64,000 nucleotides of DNA from Diospyros lotus (Eukaryota > Streptophyta > Magnoliopsida > Ericales > Ebenaceae), in assembly GCF_014633365.1 (NCBI RefSeq), contig NC_068340.1, forward strand, positions 41,998,328 to 42,062,327, given 5' to 3'. A model generated the notes under the pieces. That model had not been told where the DNA came from. It saw only the letters and a list, made by a program, of their open reading frames with translations, and searched no databases. Of this stretch, positions 1-10,116 are shown piece after piece. Within the stretch, counting starts at the first letter, position 1, and each line of letters opens with the position of its first letter. The position numbers and the translations under genes are program-made.

Positions 1-170
1 CTTCCCTTATGCCTAATGCAGCCATCTTTCCTAAACCCATGTCATGTTCTGGTGTTGATAATCTACCGCTTGACTTAAGGGCTGATGATCCTTTATTGGT
101 CTATTCAAGACATCCTTAGCCTAAACATTGCCAGTCATCACTTCCAGAAACTGGTCCATCAGAGGACAAC

Positions 171-1897
171 TTGAAAAAGGATGAGATAGAAACTGACCAG
201 CCTGCTAGTGGCCAAGATGATCTTGATTGGGCTATGCCAATTGCTCTAAGGAAGGGGGTAAGATCATGTGTAAAGTACCCTATGATTAATCGTCTGTCTT
301 ATTCTAAATTGTCTCCCCAATTCAAAGGTTTTGTGGCACAAATTGACAGCATTCAAGTACCAAAAAATGTTCAAGAAGCTATGAGTGATCCCAAATGGAA
401 GAACGATGTAATGGAGGAAATGAATGCTCTTATAAAAAACAATACTTAGGACGTTGTTACATTACCTACGAACCAGAAAGTAGTAGGGTGCAGATGGGAT
501 TTTTCAGTGAAGCATAATGCTGATGGAAGTGTGGAACGATACAAGGCCAGGTTGGTAACCCAATGTTTCACACAAACCTATGGGATTGATTATGAAGAAA
601 CCTTTGCTCTAGTGGCAAAGCTTAACTTTATTCGGGCACTAGTCTCTCTTGTTGTTAATTTGGGCTAGCCCCTGTTTCAATTTGACATTAAAAATGTCTT
701 TTTAAATGGTGACTTGGATGAGGATATTTACATGAAGATGCCTCCTGGTTTTGAACAAGGTTCTGGTTATGATACAATGTGTAGGCTGAAGAAATCTTTG
801 TGTGGACTTAAACAATCCCCACGAGCATAGTTCAAGAAGTTTAGTATGACTCTAAACCTGGTAGGAAATAAGCAAGGGCAAGCTGATCATACCTTGTTTA
901 TAAAACACACGGCAAGAGGAAAGAAAGTTATATTAATCGTGTATGTTGATGATATTATTGTGACAAGAAATGATTTGCAAGAAATTAAGAGCTTAAAATA
1001 GCAATTAAGGGCAGAATTTGAGGTAAAAGACCTAGGAATCATGAGATATTTCCTAGGAATGGAGGTTGCTAGGAGCAAGGAAGGCTTTTTCATCTCACAA
1101 CGAAAGTATACTTTAGATTTACTAAAGGATACAGGTATGATGAGATGCAGGCCAGTTGAAACTCCCTTAGAGAAGGGCTGGAAAAATGATGAGGAAGGAA
1201 AGGATATTCCTGTAAACAAAGAAAGATACCAAAGATTGGTTGGAAGGCTCATATATTTGTCCCTAACAAGACCCGACATAGCCTATGCAGTCAGTGTAGT
1301 AAGTCAGTATATGCATTCTCCTACTCAAAAACACTTACAAGTAGTGTTTCATGTTCTTAGGTATTTAAAAGGAACACCTAGAAAAAGCCTATTATTCCGG
1401 AAGACCAATGAAAGAGGGATAGAAGGCTATGCGGATGCTAACTGGACAGGATCTCGTGAGGATAGCAGGTCAACCTCAGGCTATTGTACTAAGCTATGGG
1501 GGAATGTGGTAACGTGGAAGAGTAAAAAACAATCAGTGGTGGCTTGCAGCAGTGCTGAAGCTGAATTCCAGCCATAGCTCATGGAATTTGTGAAGTAATT
1601 TGGTTGGAAAGACTGATGGAAGATCTAGAGATACCCTTAACTCAACCAACCAGGGTTTATAGTGAAAGCAAATCGACTATCAGCATTGTAAAGAATCCAG
1701 TGCAGCATGACCGGATGAAGCAAGTGAGGATAGACCGAAGTTTTATAAAGAGGGAGAAAAAAGAAAGAGGGATCAGTTTATTCTATATTCCTACAAAAAA
1801 CCAAATAGCAGATGTTCTCACAAAGGTAGTTGCAAGATCGAGTTTTGAAGAGTTAATTGGTAAGCTGAGAATGACTTGCATTTATTCACCAGCTTGA
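171..1897 (+). pseudogene. copia pol remnant (RT + RNase H) with several stops
   Basis: The reading frame shows the copia RT linker (LRKGVRS; QVPKNVQEAM) and the RT block ending [16 protein letters not shown] at about 945-968 is the intact catalytic YVDD. Then come RYFLGMEVA, RYQRLVGRLIYL and RNase H (YADANWTGS; CSSAEAEF). Three stops replace tryptophans that the - strand copia copy or the family retains: TAG at 447-449, 666-668 and 828-830. A further TAG lies near 999. A frameshift near 1570 separates the two RNase H pieces (1041-1577 and 1604-1897). The end (IYSPA then stop) adjoins the polypurine tract, as expected for the pol terminus. The enzyme family would copy element RNA into cDNA; this copy cannot. 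Confidence 0.85.
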
Positions 1898-1904
1898 GGG
1901 GGAG

Positions 1905-2006
1905 TGTTGGACAGAACTAAAGAGCGGAAGACAAGAAGACTTTTAGCTAAAGAAGGAGTCTAGTAGATATAGATAAATTAGAGTAGATAATATTAAATTT
2001 ATATAG
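1905..2006 (+). repeat. partial 3' LTR of the + strand copia
   Basis: It starts TGTTGGACAG directly after the polypurine tract and is cut at 2006. Only about 100 bp survive, and no matching remainder is visible after 10089. Confidence 0.7.
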
Positions 2007-2353
2007 TGAAGAAATCTCTTTTTGAAAGAATAATCCTTCGTATATTATTCCCTTGAGAATGCCACAAATATATACGCAATGGATCCAAAGAATTATCCTA
2101 TATTTTAGAGATCAGATTTCTACTTTTTAGGACTAGATTACAACAACCTTAAATACAAATCTTAAATACAAACAAATCTAATAAAAGGGAAAGATAAGAT
2201 ATAACAACAAGATAAATCAAGATAAATCACAATGAATAAATTAGATGATAACGAGCTTAGTAGCTTGGCAACTCAGCCATTAGCTTGACAGCTCAGCCTT
2301 CCCTCAGCTCGGCCTCATCAGCTCGACAGCTCAGTCTTCCAACAATTTCCACA
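2007..2353 (-). repeat. 3' LTR of - strand copia
   Basis: On the + strand it runs TGAAGAAATC...ATTTCCACA. It matches 9771-10089 but has a 13-bp tandem duplication (CTTAAATACAAAT/C near 2151-2176) and extra CAGCTCGGCC-type units near 2300-2335, so it is about 28 bp longer. Confidence 0.85.
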
Positions 2354-2360
2354 CTCCCTC

Positions 2361-3089
2361 TCAAGCTGGGCTGAATATGTTATTCAAGCCAAGCTTGCAA
2401 CTCAATTCATCGAATATTCTTCTAGATAGAGCTTTAGTGAGAATGTCAGCCACTTGGTTACTAGTAGGAGTGTAGATCAGCTTGAATACTCCCTCTTCCA
2501 ATTTTTCTTTGATAAAGTGTCTGTCAATCTCCATATGTTTAGTTCGGTCATGATGAACTGGATTTTTAGCAATGCTGATGGCAGATTGGTTGTCACACAA
2601 CACCTGTACTGGTTCTTTTGTATCTATTTTCAACTCTTAGAGTAGTCTTTTCTGCCATATTCCTTCACAAAATCCATGAGCCATTGCTCTAAATTCGGCC
2701 TCTGCACTACTTATAGATACAACCAACTGCTTCTTGCTGCGCCAAGTCACTAGATTTCCCCATACAAATGAACAATACCCTAAAGTTGACCTTCTATCAA
2801 GAATTGAACCAGCCCAATCAGCATCTGTATAGATTGTGATTCCTCGATTTGTTGTTTTTCTGAACATTAACCCCTTGCCTGGAGTTGATTTTAAGTACCT
2901 TAGGATGCGGTAAACTGCTTCCAAGTGCTCCTCTTTGGGATCATTCATGAATTGACTTACAATGCTAACAAAAAATCTAATATCTGGCCTGGTATGTGAT
3001 AGATATATAAGCTTTCCTACTAATCTTTGATACCTTCCTTTGTCAACTGGATTATTTTCTTCGCTAGTGTCCAATTTTGCTTTAGATTC
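2361..3089 (-). pseudogene. copia RNase H and C-terminal pol, interrupted
   Basis: On the - strand this follows the RT block across the nested element. It has [45 protein letters not shown], then DNQSAISIAKNPVHHDR and VADILTKAL, ending IFSPA and a stop. A TAA near 2637 interrupts LL-ELKIDTKEP, probably from a CAA codon. The insertion of the gag-only element at 3089/4536 splits the coding sequence between RT and RNase H. Confidence 0.82.
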
Positions 3090-3368
3090 TGATAGGCAGC
3101 CCATAACATTAAGGGCAGAATAGGGATATTGAAATGGGAGAATTATTGCATGTGTAGATAACAAATTCTGTTAAGGGATAGAATGGGAAGAGCAAAGAGA
3201 AGGGGGCATGTGAGCAACAAATTCCTATAAATAGAGAAGCAAATAGAGTAGAAGAAGAGGAATTTTCTGGTGAATATAGAGGGAGAGTGTGGACCTCTCG
3301 AATGTCCATTTTCTTTTCATTTTGTTAATTTCCAGCCTTGTAGTTCTTTCGATTATTGTATCCTATCA
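3090..3368 (+). repeat. 5' LTR of gag-only element
   Basis: It starts TGATAGGCAGCC and ends CCTATCA, with a TATA-like CCTATAAATAGAG inside (about 3222-3234). It is preceded by the duplicated target GATTC. Confidence 0.88.
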
Positions 3369-3370
3369 TT

Positions 3371-3382
3371 TGGTATTAGAGC
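3371..3382 (+). other. Primer-binding site (tRNA-iMet) of gag-only element
   Basis: TGGTATTAGAGC differs by one base from the plant tRNA-iMet complement TGGTATCAGAGC and lies 2 nt after the LTR end. Confidence 0.85.
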
Positions 3383-3391
3383 GATCAATCC

Positions 3392-4237
3392 ATGGGGAGG
3401 ACTGTTTCTGAAAGAGTGGGTGAGCTTGAGGGATGTATGGCAGGTTTACAGGAGGGTCTAGAATTGGTGATGGCTGAAGTTCTGAGGGTGCAAAATATCG
3501 AAAAGAGCATGGCGGAGATGATGGAACGATTCAACCTATTAATGGCGCGATGGGATGAGCAAGAGAGAGAGAGGAAGGGGAAGACCAACCTGCAGGTCCG
3601 TCCTTGTTAAGGGAGGTCGCCAGCGGTTGGAGGGAGAAGTGGCGAAGGGGGCGACTAGGTTGATGGAGTCAGAAGGCAGGAGTACCGTGGGAGGCGCCTG
3701 GAAATGCCCATCTTTAAGGGAGATGATCAAGATGGCTGGGTCTTCAGGGCTAAGCGCTACTTCACAATAAACCAGCTGACCGATGCAGAGAAGTTAGAGT
3801 CGGCAGCCTTATGCTTTGAAGGAGGGGCTCTGTCGTGGTTTCAATGGGAGCAAAGGAGGCGGCAAGTAAGAAATTGGGAGGAGCTTAAAGGGCTGCTGAG
3901 GAGCCGATTCAGGTCCACCCAAGAAGGGACTGTGGAGGAGCGGTTCTTGGCCCTTTGACAGTGGGGAATGGTCCGAGACTATCGGATTTACTTTGAGACT
4001 CTAGCATCACCCATTGAAGAGATGCCCGAAGCAATTTTGGAGGGACACTTTGTTAATGGGCTCAAACCAGAGATCCAGGTGGAAATCAGGGTGTTGAGGC
4101 CCTTGGGCCTCAAGAATATCATGGAAATGGCTCAGCAAATTGAAGACAAGATTCACATACTCCAAGCCCAAGTTGGTCCTGGACCACCTAGGAACCCTAC
4201 AAGAGTTTCCTTGATTTTCACCTTGAGGACAAGGTGA
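3392..4237 (+). pseudogene. Ty3/gypsy-type gag, the only gene of the small LTR element
   Basis: The start codon is 9 nt after the primer site. The N-terminal part (3392-3610) is coiled-coil-like (VGELEGCMAGLQ..., MAEMMERFNLL). After a frame change the Retrotrans_gag-like core follows (3704-3958): KLESAALCFEGGALSWFQW and LLRSRFRSTQEGT. After a stop at 3956-3958 it goes on as 3968-4237: YFETLAS, EAILEGHFVNGLKPEIQ. No zinc knuckle, protease, RT or integrase is present. In the frame starting at 4201 the last codons read FHLEDKV (4216-4236) just before the polypurine tract. That resembles the extreme C-terminus of gypsy pol polyproteins, and suggests that most of pol was deleted. The current copy is broken. 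Confidence 0.78.
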
Positions 4238-4255
4238 GTTCCGTGGGGGGAGTAT

Positions 4256-4535
4256 TGATAGGCAGCCCATAACATTAAGGGCATAATAGGGATATTGAAA
4301 TGGGAGAATTGTTGCATGTGCAGATAACAAATTCTGTTAAGGGGTAGAATGGGAAGAGCAAAGAGAGGGGGGCATGTGAGCAACATATTCCTATAAATAG
4401 AGAAGCAAATAGAGCAGAAGGGGAGGAATTTTCTGGTGAATATAGAGGGAGAGCGTGGACCTCTCGAATGTCCACTTTCTTTTCATTTTGTTAATTTCCA
4501 GCCTTGTAGTTCTTTCGATTAGCAGTATCCTATTA
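4256..4535 (+). repeat. 3' LTR of gag-only element
   Basis: It starts TGATAGGCAGCC and ends CCTATTA (last CA changed to TA), followed by the target duplication GATTC at 4536-4540. Confidence 0.88.
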
Positions 4536-4540
4536 GATTC

Positions 4541-5743
4541 CATAGGAGTTTCAGCTGGTTTACAACCCAACATTCTTGTTTCCTTAAGGAGATCCAGGAT
4601 ATACTTCCTTTGTGTGACTGAAATTCCCTCTTTGGACCTTGCAACCTCCATGCCTAAGAAGTATCTCAAATTCCCTAGGTCTTTGATCTCAAATTCTCTT
4701 GCAAGTACTTCTTTAAGGCTTTTGATTTCAATAATGTCATCCCCTGTAACAATGATATCATCCACATATACAATGAGAATAGTCAATTTACCTTCCAACG
4801 ACCGTTTGATGAATAAGGTGTGGTCAGTTTGGCACTGATTAAATCCATACTTCTTGACTGCCCTAGTAAACCTCTCAAACTAGGCTCTTGGGGATTGTTT
4901 AAGTCCATAGAGTGATCTCCTTAGCTTGCAAACTTTGTTCTTTGTAAGTTTAGTCTCAAATCCATGGGGAATCTCCATGTAAACTTTCTCTTCTAGATCT
5001 CCATTTAAGAAAGCATTCTTCACATCTAACTGATGTAGAGGCCAATCCAAATTTGTTGCTAGGGACATCAGAACTCTGATGGTATTCAACTTTGTCACAG
5101 GAGCAAATATTTCTTGGTAATCAATATCATAAGCTTGGATGAAGCCCTTTGCCACTAACCGAGCCTTGAATCTGTCAATCTCTCCATCCTCCCTATATTT
5201 TACCGTGAAAACCCACTTGCAGCCCACAACGTTTTTTTCGAGAGGCAAATCAATGATATCCCACGTTTCATTCTTTTCCAAAGCCTTGATTTCCTCAAGA
5301 ACAGCCTCCTTCCATCTAGGGTGCTGAAGAGCCTCTTGGATATTGTTAGGAACCTGCACTTTATCTACATTTGAAACAAACACACTGAATTTTGGTGAGA
5401 GACCCTTGTATGAGATATAATTTTGTAGAGGATGTTTTGTGCATGCTCTCACACCCTTCCTCAAGGCAATAGGCCAATGTAAATCCTCATCATCAATGGA
5501 AACAGTAAAAGTATCCTCACCAACTGTATTTCTACCTCTTTCTACCAGTGATTTCGACTCAGCCTCTTGAACAGTCTCAGGGCATGTTGGAGCCTCATTC
5601 TCCGTAGGTTTGGACTGTCTTCTAGAGTAAACCTGCAGTTCAGTGATAGTAGAGGCAGGAAATTCCTTGTTAGGAGAAGGAGAATGGGCTGGTAGAGGTG
5701 TTAGATTCAGGTTCCTCGGTCTCCTCAAGTTCTTGGCAGTCAA
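4541..5743 (-). pseudogene. copia reverse transcriptase (- strand)
   Basis: The 5743-4880 part carries the linker ([25 protein letters not shown]) and the N-terminal RT ([55 protein letters not shown]). A TAG at 4882-4880 replaces the expected Trp after SPRA. The 4798-4541 part has YVDDIIVTGDD, the intact catalytic pair, and RYFLGMEVARS. The coding sequence is then cut at the GATTC target of the nested gag-only element. Confidence 0.85.
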
Positions 5744-6259
5744 TAGAATCCCAAAACTGATATTCTAAGGAAGTATCTTGAGTGTTCTCCCCCTCAATAT
5801 CAGTTTTGTGATAATAGAGTTGATTTTCAATAAATGTAACATCCATAAAGGTAAAGAATTTTTGAAGTTAAGGAGATTAGCATTTATACCCTTTTTGATG
5901 AGGAGAGTAGCCTAGAAATATGCATTTGAGAGACCGAGGCTCAAGCTTGCTTCTCATATGATTATGCACATGAACAAATGCATAAAAATCAAAAATTTTG
6001 AGGGGAAGATGTGAAAGGATCTGTGTGTGAGGAAAGGAAGTAAGAAGAAGTTGACAAGGAGTTTAATGCTTTAGGATGCGTGAGGGCATTCTATTGATTA
6101 AATAGGTGGCTGTTAGAATAGCCTCACCCCAAAAATGAGAAGGAACATTTGTAGCGAACAATAGGGATCTCGCAACTTCTAATAAGTGTCGGTTCTTTTA
6201 TTCTACAACCCCATTTTGTTGGGGGTATCAACACAAGTGCTTTGGTGTACTATGCCTTG

Positions 6260-6634
6260 TTAGGAAAGATAATGACCAAGGATAGAATTGAAGTATTCTT
6301 TGCCATTATCTGTTCTCAAGATCTGAATTTTGGCATTGAATTGTCTTTGCACCGTTGAATGAAAAGTTTGAAAGATAGAACCGGCTTCAGATTTTTCTTT
6401 CATAAGAAATACCCACGTTAAGAGAGTATAATCATCAATAAATGTTATGAACCAACGAGCCCCAGTAATGTTTCTAACCCTAGAAGGCCCCCACACATCG
6501 CTATGAATCAAAGAGAAAGGCGAAGATTGAGTATAAACTTGGCTGGGATAAGTGTTTCGTATATGTTTAGAGAATTGACAGATTTCACATTGTAACAAAT
6601 GAGGATCTTTATTCTTGAACAATGAGGGAAACAA
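6260..6634 (-). pseudogene. copia integrase core fragment
   Basis: The HHCC-type end CEICQFSKH is followed by HSDVWGPS (first catalytic Asp), ITFIDDYT, and ILRTDNGKEY (second catalytic Asp). The region between 6259 and 5744 that should carry the catalytic Glu and C-terminal domain is full of stops. The upstream zinc-binding part is separated from the protease by the hAT insertion. Confidence 0.8.
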
Positions 6635-6705
6635 TTTCTGAAGATAAACAAAATTATGATGACCTAATCTATAGTGTCATAACATGATAGCACCATTATT
6701 GGAAA

Positions 6706-8169
6706 CAGTGTTCGAAAACTCGGCCTAGGCGGACACAAACCACAGCGATTATGGCCTAATCGACCCCCTTAGGCGCCAACCCGGCTAATCGGTACCGGGC
6801 GACGCCTAGTCGACCAAGGCGGTCGCCTAACCGCGTGAACCGCCTGGCCGATTAGGGTTTTTGTTTCCCCTTACCTTGTCGATTTCCCCTTCTCTCTCTT
6901 GCACACCACCGCCGACTGTCTCTTGTCGAGTCGCCGTCGCCGATTGCCCTTTCTGTCAAAGCCTCTCTCGTCGCACGCCACTGTCGTCTTGTTGGAATAA
7001 TCCCTAGCTCCGAATCACTCAATAACACTCTAAAATCACAACCGAAACACTCCCTGAATCACTCACTCGAAACACACACACGATTTTCGGTAAATCAAAG
7101 AACAGATCAACAACTATACAATCAAGAACACCAAGAATTTTATCCTGGTTCGGCCTTTTGCAAGACCTACATCCAGATTGCCCTTAGACGCTTTTATCTT
7201 CACTATCTTGAATGAACTTGGAAAGGATTACATGCACTAATCTATCTCTCCAGCCTTATACACAGAACTGCTGAGAGTTTTCCCTACCAAACTACAAAGA
7301 TATACTCTCTAAGTATTTCGGTATAAACCAGCGCATACTCCTCTCTTTCTCTCTTCCCAAGACAGAATAAAAGCATACCTCTAAAGCTAACACCCGACCT
7401 CTATTTATACAACATAGAGGCGGTAACAGAATGCTATCAAAAACAATCTATCGACAGTTACAACTAACTAACTTGCTAACTAACCATTCTAGAAACAAAC
7501 CTTCTAGAATAAAACAAGTGATATACAAACAACCTTAACAGCAGAAAGACAAAACCGACTCCCTAAAGATATACAAGCTAATCTAATACAAGTGATTTAC
7601 AACACGTCTCTTGCGAAGTTGCCGTCGCCGCTTTCCATTTCTGTTAGCCTTTTCGTCTCACGCTGCCACCGCTGTCTCCGCCGACCTTCATTGCACTCTG
7701 TCTTCCAGCTCTCTCTCTCGTCTTCCTCACCCTGAGGTAAGCAATAAGCAAGCAGCAAGAGCTTGCTGTAGCCTTGCCTTTTTTTTTATTTTTGTTAGTT
7801 AATTTATTATTTATGTTAATATTTATTAATGTGTGAATTTGTTATTTAAATATTTATTATTGTTTTAAATATTTTAATATTTGTAACTTGTGAGCAAACA
7901 AGTTAAATGTTATTTATATTTTAATATTTGTTAATGTTATTTAATATTTATAACAACTTCTTGTTGCTACATCTTGCTATTGTTGGTTCTTGGCAAACAA
8001 CAATTTATATTCTCAAGCTTAATTTCATTATTTCACTTGTTTCAACTTTAATTTACTTAAAAATAACATCAAAATGTTTAAAATAAATAAATAAAAATTT
8101 CTAGGCCCCGCCTAGGCGCTAGGCCCCAGTCGGGCGCCCGACTAACGCCTAGCGCGTTTTAGAACACTG
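6706..8169. mobile_element. Non-autonomous hAT-superfamily DNA transposon
   Basis: The termini are inverted repeats: CAGTGTTCGAAAAC on the left, and the reverse complement of GTTTTAGAACACTG on the right. An 8-bp target duplication flanks it (ATTGGAAA at 6698-6705, ATTGGAAT at 8170-8177, 7 of 8 identical). TIR type and 8-bp duplication are hAT hallmarks. Subterminal GGCGCC/CCTAGGCG motifs repeat near both ends (6727-6850, 8104-8158). No transposase is encoded. It interrupts the copia gene between protease and integrase and itself carries a solo LTR (6990-7604). Confidence 0.82.
6990..7604 (-). mobile_element. Solo LTR nested inside the hAT element
   Basis: The 615-bp unit starts TGTTGGAATAATC and ends GATTTACAACA, with exact 5-bp target duplication CGTCT (6985-6989 and 7605-7609). 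A TATAAATAG motif is read on the - strand (complement of CTATTTATA near 7401), suggesting - orientation. No internal coding region or second LTR is present, so it is a recombination-derived solo LTR. Confidence 0.82.
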
Positions 8170-8667
8170 ATTGGAATGAAAATTAAATAAATAAACAACT
8201 GGTTTAAGAGAAGAACAGTTGTTGGATTGAATGACTTTAGTGCTAGAAGAAGTCTTTTTAAGGATGTAGAGGCCCGAACATGCTTCAGCACTGCCAATCG
8301 TCCTCCCCGAACTACGATCTTGAAATTTACACAAATTTTGTGAGAATTTAACCACACAATTACAATCAGTAGATAACTTGCTCATTGATATTAAGTTGCA
8401 GTCTAAATTTGGCACCAAGAGAACTGATTTTAGGGTTAAATCATCTGAAACTGCCACCATTCCAATTCCCGCTACCTTTGATAGTGAACCATCAACAATC
8501 CTTACCACCCAATCTTGCTTGTAGGGTTGAAAATTAGTTAGTATATTAGATTCTCCAGTCATGTGATCAGAAACCCCTGAATCAACAATCCATACAACAG
8601 AAAACTCACTTTTGGCAGTTAAAACATGAGATGATTTACCTTTAAGGGCTATGGAACCATATGCCAA
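8170..8667 (-). pseudogene. copia aspartic protease region
   Basis: VWIVDSGVSDHMTG carries the DSG active site of copia proteases, followed by the downstream half (VVRIVDGSLS, LVPNLDCNLISMSKL, GLYILKK) that leads to the pre-integrase domain. The open frame ends where the hAT element is inserted at 8169. The coding part before this insertion shows no stop. Confidence 0.82.
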
Positions 8668-8786
8668 GTTAGAGGGCTAAGAAAATTGGGTCATTTCTAA
8701 CATAGTTTGAAGCCATTCCATCTGTTCCTTACTGAACAGATTAGGTGATGAAGCTGATGAGGCTGTTGTGGTTTCCTCCGTGGAAG

Positions 8787-9647
8787 CTAAAGCACCTCTA
8801 CTCTTCCTTTCATGGGTTGGCTTCCAATCAGGTGGCTTACCATGAATTTCCCAACAAGTATCCTTAGTGTGTCCTGTCTTGTGACAATGATCACACCAAG
8901 GTCTGCCCTTCTTCTTCCTCGGGTGATTAGAGCCGATTGTTCCAAGGTTGGACTTGTAGACTTGAGCATAATCTTCATCCAGCTCTCTTCCCTTCGAACT
9001 TTAGCAAAGGCCTCTCTAAGACTTAGCAAGGGCTTTGTTCCAAGAATTCTCCCACGTACAACATCTAGGTTTTTATTCAAACCGATGAAAAATATGTACA
9101 ACCTCTTCTTTTCCACAATACTTTTGTATTTTGTTGAAACTTCTGTGCACTTCCATTGGATAGTATCATACTTATCCAATTGAAGCCAATATTTGTTTAA
9201 GGAATTAAAGTATTGTGTGACATGGGAATCACCTTGCCTTAGGTCATCAAGCACGCTTTCTATGTCGAATAACTCCAAAGTATTTTCGATATGGGAATAG
9301 GCTTCCTTAGCAGCCTCCCAAATTTCTTGCGCGGTATCATAAAGAAGGAAATTCTCACTTATTTCATTCGTCATAGAATTGATGAGCCAAGACATCAGCA
9401 TGTTATTTTCTGTCTTCCAACCTCTGTATCTTGGTTCCTCTTCTTCTAGTTTGGCTATGGCTCCGGTCAAGTAGTCGTCTTTGCCCTTACCGCATATGAA
9501 CATCAACACTGATTGTGACCATTGAAAATAATTCTGACCGCTGAGCTTGTGTCCCATAATAGCAATCATGCTGTTATTATCCATGGTTACAACGTTGTTG
9601 CTTGATGCGAGAATAATCTGGGTAGACTTACTATCGTTGCTAGCCAT
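8787..9647 (-). pseudogene. copia gag (UBN2-type) with displaced zinc knuckle
   Basis: The start codon lies ~110 nt inside the primer site. The protein reads MASNDSKSTQ..., with LSGQNYFQWSQSVLMF, WLINSMTNEISENFLLYDTA and LRQGDSHVTQYFNSL, matching the copia gag-polypeptide family. The CCHC knuckle (C-x2-C-x4-H-x4-C) is encoded at 8853-8894 but in another frame than this ORF, so a frameshift lies near 8940. Gag packages element RNA in virus-like particles. Confidence 0.82.
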
Positions 9648-9758
9648 TGTAGAAGAATTCTGGTACTATCAGGTAGAAGGAAGAAAGGAGATTAAGAGGT
9701 GGCTGGTCATTGCAGCAACTGGCTACTTAGGGTTTGATAATAGGAGGAAATAATTTCT

Positions 9759-9770
9759 GCTCTGATACCA
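9759..9770 (-). other. Primer-binding site of the - strand copia
   Basis: GCTCTGATACCA on the + strand is the complement of TGGTATCAGAGC (tRNA-iMet). It directly abuts the 5' LTR at 9771. Confidence 0.9.
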
Positions 9771-10089
9771 TGAAGAAATCTTCTTTTGAAAGAATAATAC
9801 TTCGTTTATATTCCCTTGAGAATGCCACAAATATATACACAGTGGATCCTAAGAATTCTCTTAAAATTTAGAGATTAGATTCCTACTTTTTAGAACTAGA
9901 TTACAACAACCTTAAATACAAACAAATCTAATAAAAGAGAAAGATAAGATATAACAGTAATATAAATCAAGATAAATCACAGAGAATAAATCAGATGATA
10001 ACGAGCTTAGTAGCTGGGCAACTCGACCATTAGCTCGGCAGCTCGACCTTCCATTAGCTTGGCAGCTCGGCCTCCCAACAATTTCCACA
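9771..10089 (-). repeat. 5' LTR of - strand copia
   Basis: It runs TGAAGAAATC...AATTTCCACA on the + strand, 319 bp, and matches 2007-2353. The next base onward is gypsy coding sequence. Confidence 0.85.
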
Positions 10090-10116
10090 AGGAAGATGCT
10101 CTAGCAAGAGGAAAAT

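Larger units (their letters stand above)
1..2006 (+). mobile_element. Ty1/copia retrotransposon, decayed, 5' end outside window
   Basis: This is the 3' half of a copia-type LTR retrotransposon. It holds the integrase-RT linker, reverse transcriptase, RNase H, a purine-rich tract (GAGGGGGAG, 1896-1904) and the first ~100 bp of the 3' LTR, which starts TGTTGGACAG at 1905. The LTR breaks off at 2006, where the LTR of the opposite-strand copia element begins. The remainder of this LTR is not found on the far side of that element. Stops and at least one frameshift make it non-functional. Confidence 0.85.
3090..4535 (+). mobile_element. Small gag-only LTR retrotransposon (TR-GAG-like), nested in copia
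   Basis: Two LTRs of about 280 bp (3090-3368 and 4256-4535) bound an internal region of only 887 bp. The element sits in the copia pol and is flanked by an exact 5-bp duplication GATTC (3085-3089 and 4536-4540). A tRNA-iMet primer site TGGTATTAGAGC lies at 3371-3382, two bases after the left LTR, and a polypurine tract GTGGGGGGAGTA at 4243-4254 precedes the right LTR. The only coding capacity is a Ty3/gypsy-type gag. The LTRs differ at roughly 13 sites, nearly all transitions. Such elements (TR-GAG or LARD/TRIM-like) are non-autonomous and need another element's protease, RT and integrase. Confidence 0.88.
2007..10089 (-). mobile_element. Full-length Ty1/copia retrotransposon (- strand) with nested insertions
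   Basis: Two related LTRs bound the element (2007-2353 and 9771-10089). The primer-binding site complementary to tRNA-iMet lies at 9759-9770, touching the right-hand (5') LTR, and a purine-rich tract (reverse complement of CTCCCTCTCAA) adjoins the left-hand LTR. Reading leftwards the order is gag, protease, integrase, RT, RNase H, the copia order. Removing the nested LTR element (3090-4535) and hAT (6706-8169) leaves about 5.2 kb, normal for copia. The 5 bases outside the LTRs differ (TATAG on the left, AGGAA on the right), so no target-site duplication remains. Nonsense and frameshift mutations make it defective. Confidence 0.88.

Noticed and set aside
9759..9770. tRNA-like match, considered as a tRNA gene
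   Set aside because: Only the 12-nt complement of the tRNA-iMet 3' end is present, next to an LTR, so it is a primer-binding site. The same holds for the other three primer sites.
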